This document shows positions 1 to 7,887 of a DNA stretch of 40,099 nucleotides, in pieces; the first letter of the stretch is position 1; each line of letters opens with the position of its first letter. The notes beneath the pieces were generated by a model. It saw nothing but the letters and a program-made list of their open reading frames with translations, was not told the origin of the DNA and made no database searches. The position numbers and the translations under genes are program-made. Source of the DNA: Halodesulfovibrio sp. (GTDB lineage Bacteria; Desulfobacterota; Desulfovibrionia; Desulfovibrionales; Desulfovibrionaceae); the NCBI GenBank assembly GCA_003252375.1, contig QKEJ01000103.1, positions 1-40,099 on the forward strand, in the 5' to 3' direction.

Positions 1-259
1 CTCCTGCCATCGGAGCCACATCGCCATGGATGCGGCTGCCCTCCGTCTGCGGCAGCATGAACTGCGCCCCCGGAGCAACCGACTCATGCCGCACGTGCAC
101 CACGGGCACCCCATGACGCCGACAGGCGGCCAATGCCACCCCTGCCCTCTCTCCTGCGGTCTCGGCGCCGTCCAGTGCAAAGGCGCCTCCCGGATAATAG
201 TCGTTCTGGATATCGATGATCAGCAGTGCCGTGTGCACCATGTTTTCCGGATCAGCCAT
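1..259 (-). CDS. Isochorismatase-family cysteine hydrolase, C-terminus outside window
   Basis: Reading leftward from an ATG at 259, the protein begins with a short hydrophobic beta strand ending in the LLIIDIQNDY motif, the family signature; Asp16 would be the catalytic aspartate of the Asp-Lys-Cys triad. It continues into a second Rossmann-like strand (VPVVHVRHES). The Lys and Cys of the triad lie beyond the window edge, so the substrate class (nicotinamidase, isochorismatase or an uncharacterised amidase) cannot be told. A GGGAGG ribosome-binding site precedes the ATG at good spacing, fixing the start. The gene diverges from the GlxA-type regulator at 401; cysteine hydrolases are often neighbours of such regulators, so control of this gene by that regulator is a reasonable inference. 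Confidence 0.82.
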   Translation of the reverse strand, partial: MADPENMVHTALLIIDIQNDYYPGGAFALDGAETAGERAGVALAACRRHGVPVVHVRHESVAPGAQFMLPQTEGSRIHGDVAPMAG

Positions 260-286
260 GATACGTCCCTCCCTTGGTATGTAGGC

Positions 287-303
287 CGCGCCACCATGGC
301 GCG
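287..303. promoter_or_regulatory. Inverted repeat in the divergent intergenic region
   Basis: A perfect 7-bp inverted repeat (CGCGCCA, 3-bp centre CCA, TGGCGCG) lies between the divergent hydrolase and GlxA-type regulator genes, 28 bp upstream of the hydrolase start. Its place suits an operator for the hydrolase, but AraC-type regulators usually bind direct repeats, so its role is unproven. Confidence 0.35.
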
Positions 304-349
304 ACAGGGCAACCATAGGCGTACGGGCATCGGGGCGCGAGTGTCGCAT

Positions 350-378
350 TTGACAAATAAGAGGTGAAAACAGACAAT
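350..378 (+). promoter_or_regulatory. Sigma-70-type promoter of the GlxA-type regulator
   Basis: A perfect -35 box TTGACA (350-355) is followed 17 bp later by GACAAT (373-378; 4 of 6 matches to the -10 consensus). Transcription would start near 385, leaving a short leader with the AGGAGG ribosome-binding site just before the ATG at 401. Confidence 0.6.
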
Positions 379-400
379 ATGGTATTACACAGGAGGTCCC

Positions 401-1399
401 ATGCAGATTGCCATACTCGCCCTGGACGGCTGCCTGCACTCCGGCATAACCGGCCCCCGGGACATGTTCATGGTCGCCGATGCACGCCAACAACCAGCGC
501 CCCCGGCCGCACACAGCGAAGGTCACGACGCCCCCGGCCCCTTTCTTGTCTCGGTGCGCTCCGTGGACGGTACACCGGTGCAGACGTTCGGCGGGGTGCC
601 CGTTGAACCGGACGCCCCGCTCCTGACCACTCCGAATCCGGACGTGCTCATCCTCCCGGCCATTCTGGGCGACATCTCCCGGCACTGCCGCAACACGGCG
701 CTCCTTTCGGCCCTGCGCACCCTGCATGCCAAGGGAACGGTCATGGCCTCATTCTGTGCCGGAGCCTTCCTGCTTGCAGCTGCCGGGCTGCTGGACGGCC
801 GCGAGGCCACCACGCACTGGAATCTGGCCGCAGACTTCCGAGAACGGTTTCCCAAGGTACACCTCAGGGCTGAACGCATGCTGGTGGACGGAGGCGACTA
901 TCTCTGCGCCGGCGGCGTGACGGCCTATCTCGACCTTACGCTCTACCTCATCAGCCGCTATCGCTCCCCGCAGGAGGCCGCCCATGTCGCCCGCCTGATG
1001 CTCATCGATCCGCACCGGGAGCACCAGACGCCCTACAGTCTCGGCGGATACCGGACCAACCACGGCGACAAGGCGATTCTGCGGGTGCAGCAATGGCTGG
1101 AAGCCCACTATGCCGAACCGTGTCCGGTTTCCGCTCTCGCCGCCGAAGCCTGCCTTGGCGAACGCACCTTTCTGCGCCGTTTCCGGGCCGCCACCGGGGA
1201 GTCCCCCAAAGCGTACCTGCAACGGCTGCGCACCGATGCGGCCCGCCGCCTGCTGGAGTCCACCCCCCTGAGCTTCGAGGAGATAACCCCGGCCGTAGGG
1301 TATGTTGACGCGACATCCTTCCGGCGGATGTTCCGCCAGCATACGGGACTCACTCCCGGTCAGTACCGTGAACGCTTTGCCCTGCCCGCGTCCGGATAG
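401..1399 (+). CDS. GlxA-family transcriptional regulator (DJ-1/PfpI domain plus AraC-type HTH)
   Basis: The 332-residue protein has the two-part layout of the GlxA/FtrA family. Residues about 1-190 form a DJ-1/PfpI (class I glutamine amidotransferase-like) fold, with the nucleophile-elbow segment FCAGAFLLAAAG carrying Cys119, then the typical THWN segment. Residues about 225-325 hold the two helix-turn-helix units of an AraC/XylS DNA-binding domain, ending in VGYVDATSFRRMFRQHTGLTPGQYR. The amidotransferase-like domain in this family usually senses a small molecule rather than catalysing a reaction. The start is fixed by AGGAGG a few bases upstream. It diverges from the isochorismatase-like hydrolase, its likely target. 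The effector cannot be predicted. Confidence 0.9.
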   Translation: MQIAILALDGCLHSGITGPRDMFMVADARQQPAPPAAHSEGHDAPGPFLVSVRSVDGTPVQTFGGVPVEPDAPLLTTPNPDVLILPAILGDISRHCRNTALLSALRTLHAKGTVMASFCAGAFLLAAAGLLDGREATTHWNLAADFRERFPKVHLRAERMLVDGGDYLCAGGVTAYLDLTLYLISRYRSPQEAAHVARLMLIDPHREHQTPYSLGGYRTNHGDKAILRVQQWLEAHYAEPCPVSALAAEACLGERTFLRRFRAATGESPKAYLQRLRTDAARRLLESTPLSFEEITPAVGYVDATSFRRMFRQHTGLTPGQYRERFALPASG

Positions 1400-1448
1400 C
1401 GGGTGGCAGAAGGCTGTCGCGACCGACCGTTCTTGCATTGTCAACACG

Positions 1449-1477
1449 TTGCAACACGCCCCTGTTCGTGCCATACT
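1449..1477 (+). promoter_or_regulatory. Possible promoter of the aminopeptidase gene
   Basis: TTGCAA (1449-1454) and CATACT (1472-1477) are separated by 17 bp and lie about 50 bp upstream of the ATG at 1527. Each box matches the sigma-70 consensus only partly, so this is tentative. Confidence 0.35.
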
Positions 1478-1526
1478 CCTATAGATACCGACCGGCGCCC
1501 GTCCATGCACCACAAGGAGACCAGCC

Positions 1527-2957
1527 ATGTTTTCCGCCGCCACTTACTCCCAGCGCAGATCCACCCTCCTTCAGCAGCTTGCGGCTGAGGGGGCCCGGGG
1601 CATTGTCTTCATGCCCGGCAACGAAGAGGTTCCGCTCAACTACCGGGACAACACCTACCACTTCCGGCAGGATTCCACGTTCCTGTACTTTTTCGGACAC
1701 GATCAGGCTGACCTCAACGGCACGGTGGACCTGGACACGGGTGAAAGCGCCCTGTGGGGCGACGACCCGTCCATGGACGACATTATCTGGACCGGTCCCA
1801 AGCCGGACCTCGAAGCCCGTGCCGAGCGCTGCGGCTGCACGGCGGGCGGCACCAACAGCGCCCTTTCCGCAGCCCTGCAGGCCGCGCAAAAAGCCGGAAG
1901 GACCATTCATTTCCTGCCCCCCTACCGATTGGCCACCGCCTGCTGGCTGGCCCACTGCACCGGGGAGCACTTCAACACCACCTTGTCGGAGTGCGGGTGG
2001 GGCCTGCGTGACAAAGCCTCCCTGCCGCTCATTCGCAGCGTGGTCGCCCAGCGCTCTGTCAAAGGCATCGAAGAAATTGCCGAAATGGAAAAGGCCCTTG
2101 GCATCTCCTACGCCATGTACGCCAAGGCCATGGAGCTGGCCCGCCCCGGCCTTGGCGAACGCTGCATTGCCGCAGCGCTGGATTCCACCGTGGCTCTGGG
2201 CGGTGCGCACAACAGCTTCACCACCATCTGCTCGGTGCGCGGCGAGGTGCTGCACAACCACGACTACAGCCATACCATGCACCAGGGCGACCTGTTGCTC
2301 ATTGATTCGGGCGCGGAATCCGACCTGCACTACGCCTCGGACATCACCCGCACCCTGCCCGTGGGCGGCCTCTTTTCCAGCCGCCAGAAGGACGTGTACG
2401 CACTGGTCCTCGACGCCCAGCAGACCGCCATCCGCATGGCGGCCCCCGGCATTGCCTACCGCGATTGCCACATGGCCGCCGTCACCAGCCTCGCCGATGG
2501 CCTCCGGGCCATGGGCCTGCTGCGCGGCAACGTTGAAGACATTGTGCACAACGGGGCCCACGCGTTGTTCATGCCGCACGGACTGGGCCACATGCTCGGG
2601 CTGGATGTCCACGATATGGAGCACCTTGGAGAAGACCACGTGGGTTACGACGCCGCCCATACCCGCTCCGACCAGTTCGGCCTGCGCTCGCTGCGCTTTG
2701 CCCGCGAACTCTTCCCCGGCCTGACCCTTACGGTGGAGCCGGGCTGCTACTTCATCCCGGCCCTCATGGACAAATGGAAGGCAGAAAAGATCTGCAGGGA
2801 ATTTATCGACTTTGATGCATTGGAACATTTTCGCGACTTCGGCGGCATCCGCATCGAGGATGACATCCTCATCACCGCCACCGGCAGCCGCGTTCTGGGA
2901 CGCCCCATTCCCAAAACGCCAGAGGGGATCGAAGCGCGCATGCATGCCCGCTGCTGA
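1527..2957 (+). CDS. Aminopeptidase P family protein (M24, Xaa-Pro aminopeptidase)
   Basis: The 476-residue protein has an N-terminal AMP_N-type domain (about 1-160, with the RDNTYHFRQDSTFLYFFG segment) and a C-terminal pita-bread M24 metallopeptidase domain. The dinuclear metal ligands of the family are all present: Asp260 (LLIDSG), Asp272 (SDITRT), His351 (HGLGH), Glu404 (VEPG) and Glu444 (RIEDD). Such enzymes remove an N-terminal residue that precedes proline and act in the cytoplasm. Length is usual for aminopeptidase P. A GGAG sequence lies before the ATG at 1527. The gene stands alone between the GlxA-type regulator and the receiver/TPR gene on the same strand. All catalytic ligands present gives high confidence in class; the exact substrate range is unknown. 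Confidence 0.92.
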   Translation: MFSAATYSQRRSTLLQQLAAEGARGIVFMPGNEEVPLNYRDNTYHFRQDSTFLYFFGHDQADLNGTVDLDTGESALWGDDPSMDDIIWTGPKPDLEARAERCGCTAGGTNSALSAALQAAQKAGRTIHFLPPYRLATACWLAHCTGEHFNTTLSECGWGLRDKASLPLIRSVVAQRSVKGIEEIAEMEKALGISYAMYAKAMELARPGLGERCIAAALDSTVALGGAHNSFTTICSVRGEVLHNHDYSHTMHQGDLLLIDSGAESDLHYASDITRTLPVGGLFSSRQKDVYALVLDAQQTAIRMAAPGIAYRDCHMAAVTSLADGLRAMGLLRGNVEDIVHNGAHALFMPHGLGHMLGLDVHDMEHLGEDHVGYDAAHTRSDQFGLRSLRFARELFPGLTLTVEPGCYFIPALMDKWKAEKICREFIDFDALEHFRDFGGIRIEDDILITATGSRVLGRPIPKTPEGIEARMHARC

Positions 2958-3070
2958 TCGGCGAGGGGACACGAGACACCGGCCCCGCATCGGCCATGCG
3001 ATCCGGGGATGCCATTGCGCCACCGCACAACCGGGATGCGTTCCGGAATGATGCAGACAGGAGGTGCTCC

Positions 3071-4408
3071 ATGGACTATGCAGCACAGTTGCAGGGAGTC
3101 ATCCATGACTTCGCCGTGAACAACCACGGCATCTTCCTTGTCATTTCCGAAGACCCCATCTTCGTGAAGATGCTGCAGTCCGCGCTGTTCAAGCAACTGG
3201 GCATCCCCCATACCCATGTGCTCTTCCTCAAGGGCATCGAGAAACTGCTCGACGCCATCCCCGGGCATCTCGAGGCGGGCAGACAGCCCTTCATCATCCT
3301 CGAACAACGATTCCGGGGCCGTCCGCTCGACCAGTACGTCCAGAAGATCAAATCCATGTCCGCCCAGATCCGGGTCATCGTGCTGACCAACGATATCACG
3401 CGTGACGCCCTTGCCCTGCTCTTCGAGCTGGGCGTGGACAATACCATCGTCAAGCCCCTGTCTCTGAACACGCTTATCGAAAAGATCGCCAACGCCATCG
3501 ATCCGCCCGCCCGGCTGGGCAAGCTCATTGAACAGGCCAAGCTGCTGCTGGCGGAAGGGGATCCCGAATCGGCCCTGAGCATCACCGACAGCATCCTCGC
3601 CCTCAAGCCTGATTCCGCCTCCGGCCTGATGCTGCGCGGTGACGCTCTCCGCGACCTCGGCAAACCCGCAGAAGCCATCCTGCAATACCAGCAGGCCATG
3701 GAGGCGGCCCAGAACTACATGGGGCCGGTCCAGCGCCTTGCCACGCACTATGCCGAACACGGTGATACGGAGCGCGAACTCTACTACCTCGAAAAACTCG
3801 ATACCCTGAGCCCGCTCAATTACGAACGCAAGATCGACATGGGCAAGGCCAATCTGGTGCTCGGCCAGAAGGAGCGCGCGCATACCAACCTCGATTGCGC
3901 CGTGCGCATTGCCGGTCAGGGCGACACCCATCTGCTGGGCGAGGTGGCGACCCGACTGGCCGACTGCTGCATGGGCCAGTTTCCCGATGCCTGCGAGCCC
4001 CACCTGCGCACCATTGTCTGTCTCGGCGGCGCGGTCCCGGAATGCGTGCTGGCCGAGGTCTGGAACAAGCTCGGCATCGCCCTGCGCCGACAGGGGCGAT
4101 GGCAGGACGCCGTCATGGAATATGACAAGGCCATCGCCCGCGTGCCCCGCGATGAAAATCTCTACTTCAACCGCGCCCTGGCGCAGGCCGAAGGCATGCA
4201 GTTTGCCGCAGCAGCGGAGTCCGTTGACAAGGCGCTCTCCTGCAATCCGAATTTCGGCAAGCGAAACGCACCGCTGGCGGCGCGCCTCGGACGCATCTTT
4301 CATCTTGCAGGAACGGCGGACAAGGCACGCACCTACTACGAACTGGCCTTGCGCCTGGCCCCCGACACTCCCAACGTGAAGGACTGGCTGCAACAGCTTG
4401 GCCGGTAA
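3071..4408 (+). CDS. Receiver-like domain plus TPR-repeat protein with Glu at the phosphorylation site
   Basis: This 445-residue protein starts at the ATG at 3071, directly behind AGGAGG; an upstream in-frame ATG lacks such a site. Residues about 20-150 resemble a response-regulator receiver: acidic pair Glu27-Asp28, the VLTND strand and the IVKPLS segment with the conserved lysine. At the end of the third strand the phosphoacceptor Asp is replaced by Glu78 (FIILEQ), a change often thought to mimic the phosphorylated state. Residues about 165-445 are tetratricopeptide repeats, clear in GLMLRGDALRDLGKPAEAI, NKLGIALRRQGRWQDAV and ARTYYELALRLAP. No output enzyme or DNA-binding domain is visible, so it is probably a protein-interaction scaffold. 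Partner unknown. Confidence 0.85.
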   Translation: MDYAAQLQGVIHDFAVNNHGIFLVISEDPIFVKMLQSALFKQLGIPHTHVLFLKGIEKLLDAIPGHLEAGRQPFIILEQRFRGRPLDQYVQKIKSMSAQIRVIVLTNDITRDALALLFELGVDNTIVKPLSLNTLIEKIANAIDPPARLGKLIEQAKLLLAEGDPESALSITDSILALKPDSASGLMLRGDALRDLGKPAEAILQYQQAMEAAQNYMGPVQRLATHYAEHGDTERELYYLEKLDTLSPLNYERKIDMGKANLVLGQKERAHTNLDCAVRIAGQGDTHLLGEVATRLADCCMGQFPDACEPHLRTIVCLGGAVPECVLAEVWNKLGIALRRQGRWQDAVMEYDKAIARVPRDENLYFNRALAQAEGMQFAAAAESVDKALSCNPNFGKRNAPLAARLGRIFHLAGTADKARTYYELALRLAPDTPNVKDWLQQLGR

Positions 4409-4557
4409 CACGGCAGCCTGTTCCGCGCACCGACACGAAAAATTATTCATAACACAATGCATTCCGCCGCAGGCTGTGCTATGGGATTCAGAAATGACAA
4501 ACAGGCCCATACCGGGGCCATGAAACCGCAACACAACACCCCGCAAGGAGTCTACCC

Positions 4558-5091
4558 ATGGCAGACAAGGACCAGCGCAGACAGAACGTCATCGACGTAC
4601 TGAACAAGGCCCGCGGCATGGAACTGCAGGCCATCTCCCAGTACATGAACCAGCATTACGGCCTGGACGACATGGACTACGGCGAGCTGGCGGGCAAAAT
4701 GAAACTCATCGCCATCGACGAAATGCGCCATGCAGAAGCCTTTGCCGAACGCATCAAGGAACTGGGCGGCGAACCCACCACAGAGCCCACGGCCAAACCG
4801 CAGCGCGGCCAGGCCATCAGCACCATCTATCCCTTTGACTCGGAACTGGAAGATGACACCATCGACGTATACAACCAGTTCCTGCTCACCTGTCGCGACA
4901 ACGGGGACAGCGTCAGCATGAAGCTCTTCGAACAGATCATTGAAGAGGAACAGGCGCACTTCAACTACTTCGACGCCATTGCCGGCCATATCAAGGATCT
5001 GGGTGATTCCTACCTTGCCCGCATTGCCGGCACCCCCTCCGCCACGGGCCTGCAACCCCAGGGCTTCGTCATCACCGGCAAGGGCGCCTAG
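4558..5091 (+). CDS. bfr: Bacterioferritin, Desulfovibrio type (haem-binding ferritin)
   Basis: The 177-residue four-helix protein closely resembles, from memory, the Desulfovibrio desulfuricans bacterioferritin that carries iron-coproporphyrin III. The diiron ferroxidase ligands are complete: Glu22, Glu55, His58, Glu98, Glu131 and His134. Met56 in the DEMRHAE segment corresponds to the axial haem ligand supplied by each subunit of a dimer. The family forms a 24-subunit cytoplasmic shell that oxidises ferrous iron, stores it as mineral and lowers oxidative damage. The start follows AAGGAG. No convincing Fur or PerR box was seen in the 149 bp upstream. The gene is monocistronic, with a strong terminator just downstream. 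Confidence 0.95.
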   Translation: MADKDQRRQNVIDVLNKARGMELQAISQYMNQHYGLDDMDYGELAGKMKLIAIDEMRHAEAFAERIKELGGEPTTEPTAKPQRGQAISTIYPFDSELEDDTIDVYNQFLLTCRDNGDSVSMKLFEQIIEEEQAHFNYFDAIAGHIKDLGDSYLARIAGTPSATGLQPQGFVITGKGA

Positions 5092-5118
5092 CCCTCTCCT
5101 TCCCAGCCCCAAAACCAG

Positions 5119-5154
5119 CGCCCGGCTTCCTGCAGGAAGCCGGGCGTTCTCTTT
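5119..5154 (+). terminator. Rho-independent terminator after bacterioferritin
   Basis: A perfect 28-nt self-complementary stretch at 5119-5146 (arms CGCCCGGCTTCC and its complement around TGCA) is followed by TTCTCTTT. It lies 28 bp after the bfr stop codon. Confidence 0.8.
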
Positions 5155-5287
5155 GCATGCCCCCGCCCAAATGGAGAAAATGAGAGCAGGTACAGCATTT
5201 CCACGTGACACGGTTTTTTGTTTCGTGTAACCAAGTGCTACCAATTTTTATTTTTTATCCAATTCAAACTCACCCAAAGGAGCCGTC

Positions 5288-6070
5288 ATGGAGCGCATGC
5301 GCCGCAGTTTCACCGTCCTGTCCGTCACAGTTCTCACCCTGTGGGCCTCTGCCGCCATGGCCCATTTCGGCATGGTCATCCCGCAGGGTAATGTCATCAC
5401 CCCGGAACAGAAAACCGTCTCAATGGAACTGTCCTTCTCCCATCCCTTCGCCCTCATAGGCATGGACCTGGTCAAACCCAAGGCATTCTTCGTGGCCACA
5501 GAAGGCAAGAAGACGGATCTGCTCCCCTCGCTCTCGCCCACCAAGGTCATGGACCACGAAGCCTGGAAGGCCAGCTTCACGGCCAAGCGCCCCGGCGTTT
5601 ATACCTTCGGCATGGAGCCCGTACCGTACTGGGAACCCGAGGAAAACTGCTTCATCATCCACTACACCAAGACCGTGCTTGCCGCCTTTGGTGATGAAAG
5701 CGGATGGGATGAGCCCCTCGGCATGAAGACGGAAATCCTCCCCCTGACCCGCCCCTTCGGCAACTACGCCGGCAACAGCTTCACCGGCCAGGTCCTGCGG
5801 GACGGCGCCCCCCTGCCCAATGCCGAAGTCGAGGTCGAGTACTACAATCGTGACGCCCGTTTCGCCGCTCCCACCGACTACCACGTTACCCAGGTCGTGA
5901 AGGCTGACGCCAACGGCATCTTCACCTTCACCTGCCCCCTTGCCGGCTGGTGGGGCTTTGCCGCCCTCAGCACCGCCGACTTTCAGATGAAGGGACCGGA
6001 CGGTCAGATGAAAGACGTTGAACTCGGCGCTGTCCTCTGGATGCAGCTGGACGGCTGGAAAAAGAAATAA
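5288..6070 (+). CDS. DUF4198-type exported protein
   Basis: The 260-residue protein begins with a clear signal peptide (basic MERMRR, hydrophobic core, cleavage after AMA near residue 25), so the mature protein is periplasmic. The body resembles the DUF4198 family: an N-terminal HFGMVIP segment, a beta-rich middle, and a C-terminal Ig-like part (FTGQVLRDGAPLPNAEVEVEYYN followed by ADANGIFTFTCPLAGWWGF). Members of this family are often linked to nickel or cobalt uptake or to metal handling, but no transporter genes are next to it here, so the role is open. AAAGGAG precedes the ATG. It is flanked by terminators and probably forms its own transcript; the upstream region (5205-5270) is AT-rich. 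Confidence 0.75.
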   Translation: MERMRRSFTVLSVTVLTLWASAAMAHFGMVIPQGNVITPEQKTVSMELSFSHPFALIGMDLVKPKAFFVATEGKKTDLLPSLSPTKVMDHEAWKASFTAKRPGVYTFGMEPVPYWEPEENCFIIHYTKTVLAAFGDESGWDEPLGMKTEILPLTRPFGNYAGNSFTGQVLRDGAPLPNAEVEVEYYNRDARFAAPTDYHVTQVVKADANGIFTFTCPLAGWWGFAALSTADFQMKGPDGQMKDVELGAVLWMQLDGWKKK

Positions 6071-6104
6071 CCCCTGCCTGCCTCTTCTCCCTGCCTTCTG
6101 CCGC

Positions 6105-6140
6105 CAGGGCCCCTGCACACGCAGGGGCCCTGCTTCGTTC
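6105..6140 (+). terminator. Rho-independent terminator after the DUF4198 gene
   Basis: Arms CAGGGCCCCTGC (6105-6116) and GCAGGGGCCCTG (6121-6132) form a perfect 12-bp stem with a 4-nt loop, followed by a moderately T-rich stretch. Confidence 0.7.
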
Positions 6141-6196
6141 CTGTGGCCCGACAGCACCCGGTAGGCGTATAAATCGAACAGCGCACCTGTATTCAC

Positions 6197-6224
6197 TTGA
6201 AAACGATGCTCCATCTGCTATGAT
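6197..6224 (+). promoter_or_regulatory. Sigma-70-type promoter of the CheY-like gene
   Basis: TTGAAA (6197-6202) and TATGAT (6219-6224) with a 16-bp spacer, 5 of 6 matches in each box, 29 bp upstream of the ATG at 6254. Confidence 0.6.
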
Positions 6225-6253
6225 GCCCCCAAGCCGCTTATACAGGAGTATCC

Positions 6254-6649
6254 ATGCGCTTTCTCATTGTTGAAGACGATTTCACCAGCCGCCGGTTCAT
6301 GCAGAGCATTCTTACCCCCTACGGAGAATGCGACATCGCCGTTAACGGCGTTGAAGCCGTGGAGGCCTTTGCGGCCTCGCTGGATTCCACGCCGTACGAC
6401 CTGATCTGTCTGGACATCATGATGCCGGAAATGGACGGACAGGAGGCGCTCAAGCGTATCCGCGAAATCGAGAAAGCCAAGGGAATCCGCTCCTCAGCCG
6501 AGGTGAAGGTCATCATGACCACGGCACTGGACGACCCCAAGAACGTGGTCGAGGCCTACTACAAGGGGGGGGCGACCTCCTATGTTCCCAAGCCCATAGA
6601 CCGCCAGCTATTCCTGCAGCTGCTGAAAAGTCTGGCCATCATCGCCTGA
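6254..6649 (+). CDS. Single-domain response regulator (CheY-like)
   Basis: The 131-residue protein is a receiver domain and nothing else. Acidic residues Glu7, Asp8 and Asp9, the phosphoacceptor Asp54 (ICLDIMMPEMDG), the switch residue Thr89/Thr90 and Lys113 (YVPKPID) are all present, so phosphorylation should be possible. It lacks an output domain and would act by binding a partner. The AGGAG site is well placed before the ATG at 6254, and a good promoter sits just upstream. No chemotaxis genes are in the window, and no kinase is adjacent, so its kinase and target are unknown. Confidence 0.93.
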   Translation: MRFLIVEDDFTSRRFMQSILTPYGECDIAVNGVEAVEAFAASLDSTPYDLICLDIMMPEMDGQEALKRIREIEKAKGIRSSAEVKVIMTTALDDPKNVVEAYYKGGATSYVPKPIDRQLFLQLLKSLAIIA

Positions 6650-6711
6650 TCTGCGCAGGGCGCACCTGATGTGCCCCGCTCCCCTGCCGCGGGGTTGACT
6701 CGGCCCGCAAT

Positions 6712-7824
6712 ATGCGTACAGATGCAGGCATGCAGTACGCACCACTCATCGTCTCCCGACGGCGTCGCCCTGCCTCTCCGCTGGCGACCGTGTTTCTGGC
6801 AGCCTGGATGCTCCTTCCCCTTGCCTGCCCCGCTTACGCACTTCCCTCCAGTCCGGATGTCCAAGCCCGGTCGGAATTTACGCAAGACATGACTCCCATG
6901 CCTTCGGCCACGGACAAAAGCCAACAGGACCAAGGCATGCAGAGGCTTGACGTTCCCGAAGACCGGGGCCTTCTGCACGGACTGCTCTCCGGCACCCTGG
7001 TAGGCTCGCTGGTGTATGGAGAACCCTTTTCGGGTATCGGTGCCGCGGACATCCTGCTGGTGCTTCTGGGCGTTTCCGTTGTCCTGCGCCTGAAGCGCAG
7101 CGGCAGCGCCACACAGCAGCAGGGCAGAACGGACGGCAGGCAACGCAACGGCACGCCACGCCCCCCTGTGGACATGCAGAGCCATCCCGCCACCCGCAAC
7201 GCCAGGCAGCATGCAGCCTCGCATGACGAAGATGATGCCCGGCAGCCGCAACGCCCCCCCAGGGTACTGGATATCCCGGAGGACGAGGCAAACCCGCAGC
7301 TGTACGAACGCGCTGCCAGCATGTGGGACTATCTGAGTAGTGATACGGACACTCCCGCTCCCGCCCGCAAACTCTCCGAGGGCATCGCCGCCCCGACACC
7401 TGCCGATGGACGGACTGCGCGCGACGCCTATCGCGCCGACGCCGAAATCCCGGAGGATTTCGACAGTGAGGATTTCCTCAAGGGGGCCAAGCTGGTGTTC
7501 TCGCGGTTGCAGCACAGCTGGGACACACGGGACATGAACGACATCGCCCAGTTCACCACGCCGGAAGTGCTGGATGAAATCAGCCGCCAGGCCGCGCAGA
7601 CGCCTGCAACCTCCGTCTCCGAAATCCTGCTCGTGAATGCGCGTCTGCTGGAGGTCCGCGACGAAGACAACGGCCTGCTGGCAACCGTCTTCTTCGATGT
7701 CCTGATGCGGGAATCAACAGGTGGGGCAAAGACGGAACAGGTCCGCGAAATCTGGCATTTTCTCAAGGGGGATGTCACCGGCGGCATGTGGCGCCTTGAC
7801 GGTATAGAGCATCTCGCGGCCTAG
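6712..7824 (+). CDS. Tim44-like domain protein, membrane-anchored
   Basis: The 370-residue protein has an N-terminal signal sequence (RRRR followed by a hydrophobic stretch and an AYA-L cleavage-like site), a second hydrophobic helix around residues 108-127 (ADILLVLLGVSVVLRLK), and a long hydrophilic linker rich in Gln, Arg and Pro (about 130-215). The C-terminal 130 residues match the Tim44-like fold: FLKGAKLVFSRLQHSWDTRDM, then LDEISRQ and ILLVNARLLEV. In bacteria this domain occurs in exported or membrane-bound proteins of unknown role, not in mitochondrial-type import. The start is uncertain: neither the ATG at 6712 nor that at 6730 has a good ribosome-binding site. Confidence 0.78.
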   Translation: MRTDAGMQYAPLIVSRRRRPASPLATVFLAAWMLLPLACPAYALPSSPDVQARSEFTQDMTPMPSATDKSQQDQGMQRLDVPEDRGLLHGLLSGTLVGSLVYGEPFSGIGAADILLVLLGVSVVLRLKRSGSATQQQGRTDGRQRNGTPRPPVDMQSHPATRNARQHAASHDEDDARQPQRPPRVLDIPEDEANPQLYERAASMWDYLSSDTDTPAPARKLSEGIAAPTPADGRTARDAYRADAEIPEDFDSEDFLKGAKLVFSRLQHSWDTRDMNDIAQFTTPEVLDEISRQAAQTPATSVSEILLVNARLLEVRDEDNGLLATVFFDVLMRESTGGAKTEQVREIWHFLKGDVTGGMWRLDGIEHLAA

Positions 7825-7887
7825 GTTCTGGACTCCGGCCATGGAGCGCATCATGGGCAGTCGGAACATAGGGAACAGGCGGCCAGC

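Noticed and set aside
4409-4557. Fur or PerR box upstream of bacterioferritin
   Set aside because: The AT-rich stretch near 4440-4460 does not match either 15-19-bp consensus at enough positions.
5205-5287. AT-rich leader of the DUF4198 gene as a riboswitch or NikR site
   Set aside because: No conserved riboswitch core, no stable stem and no matching inverted repeat for a nickel regulator could be seen.
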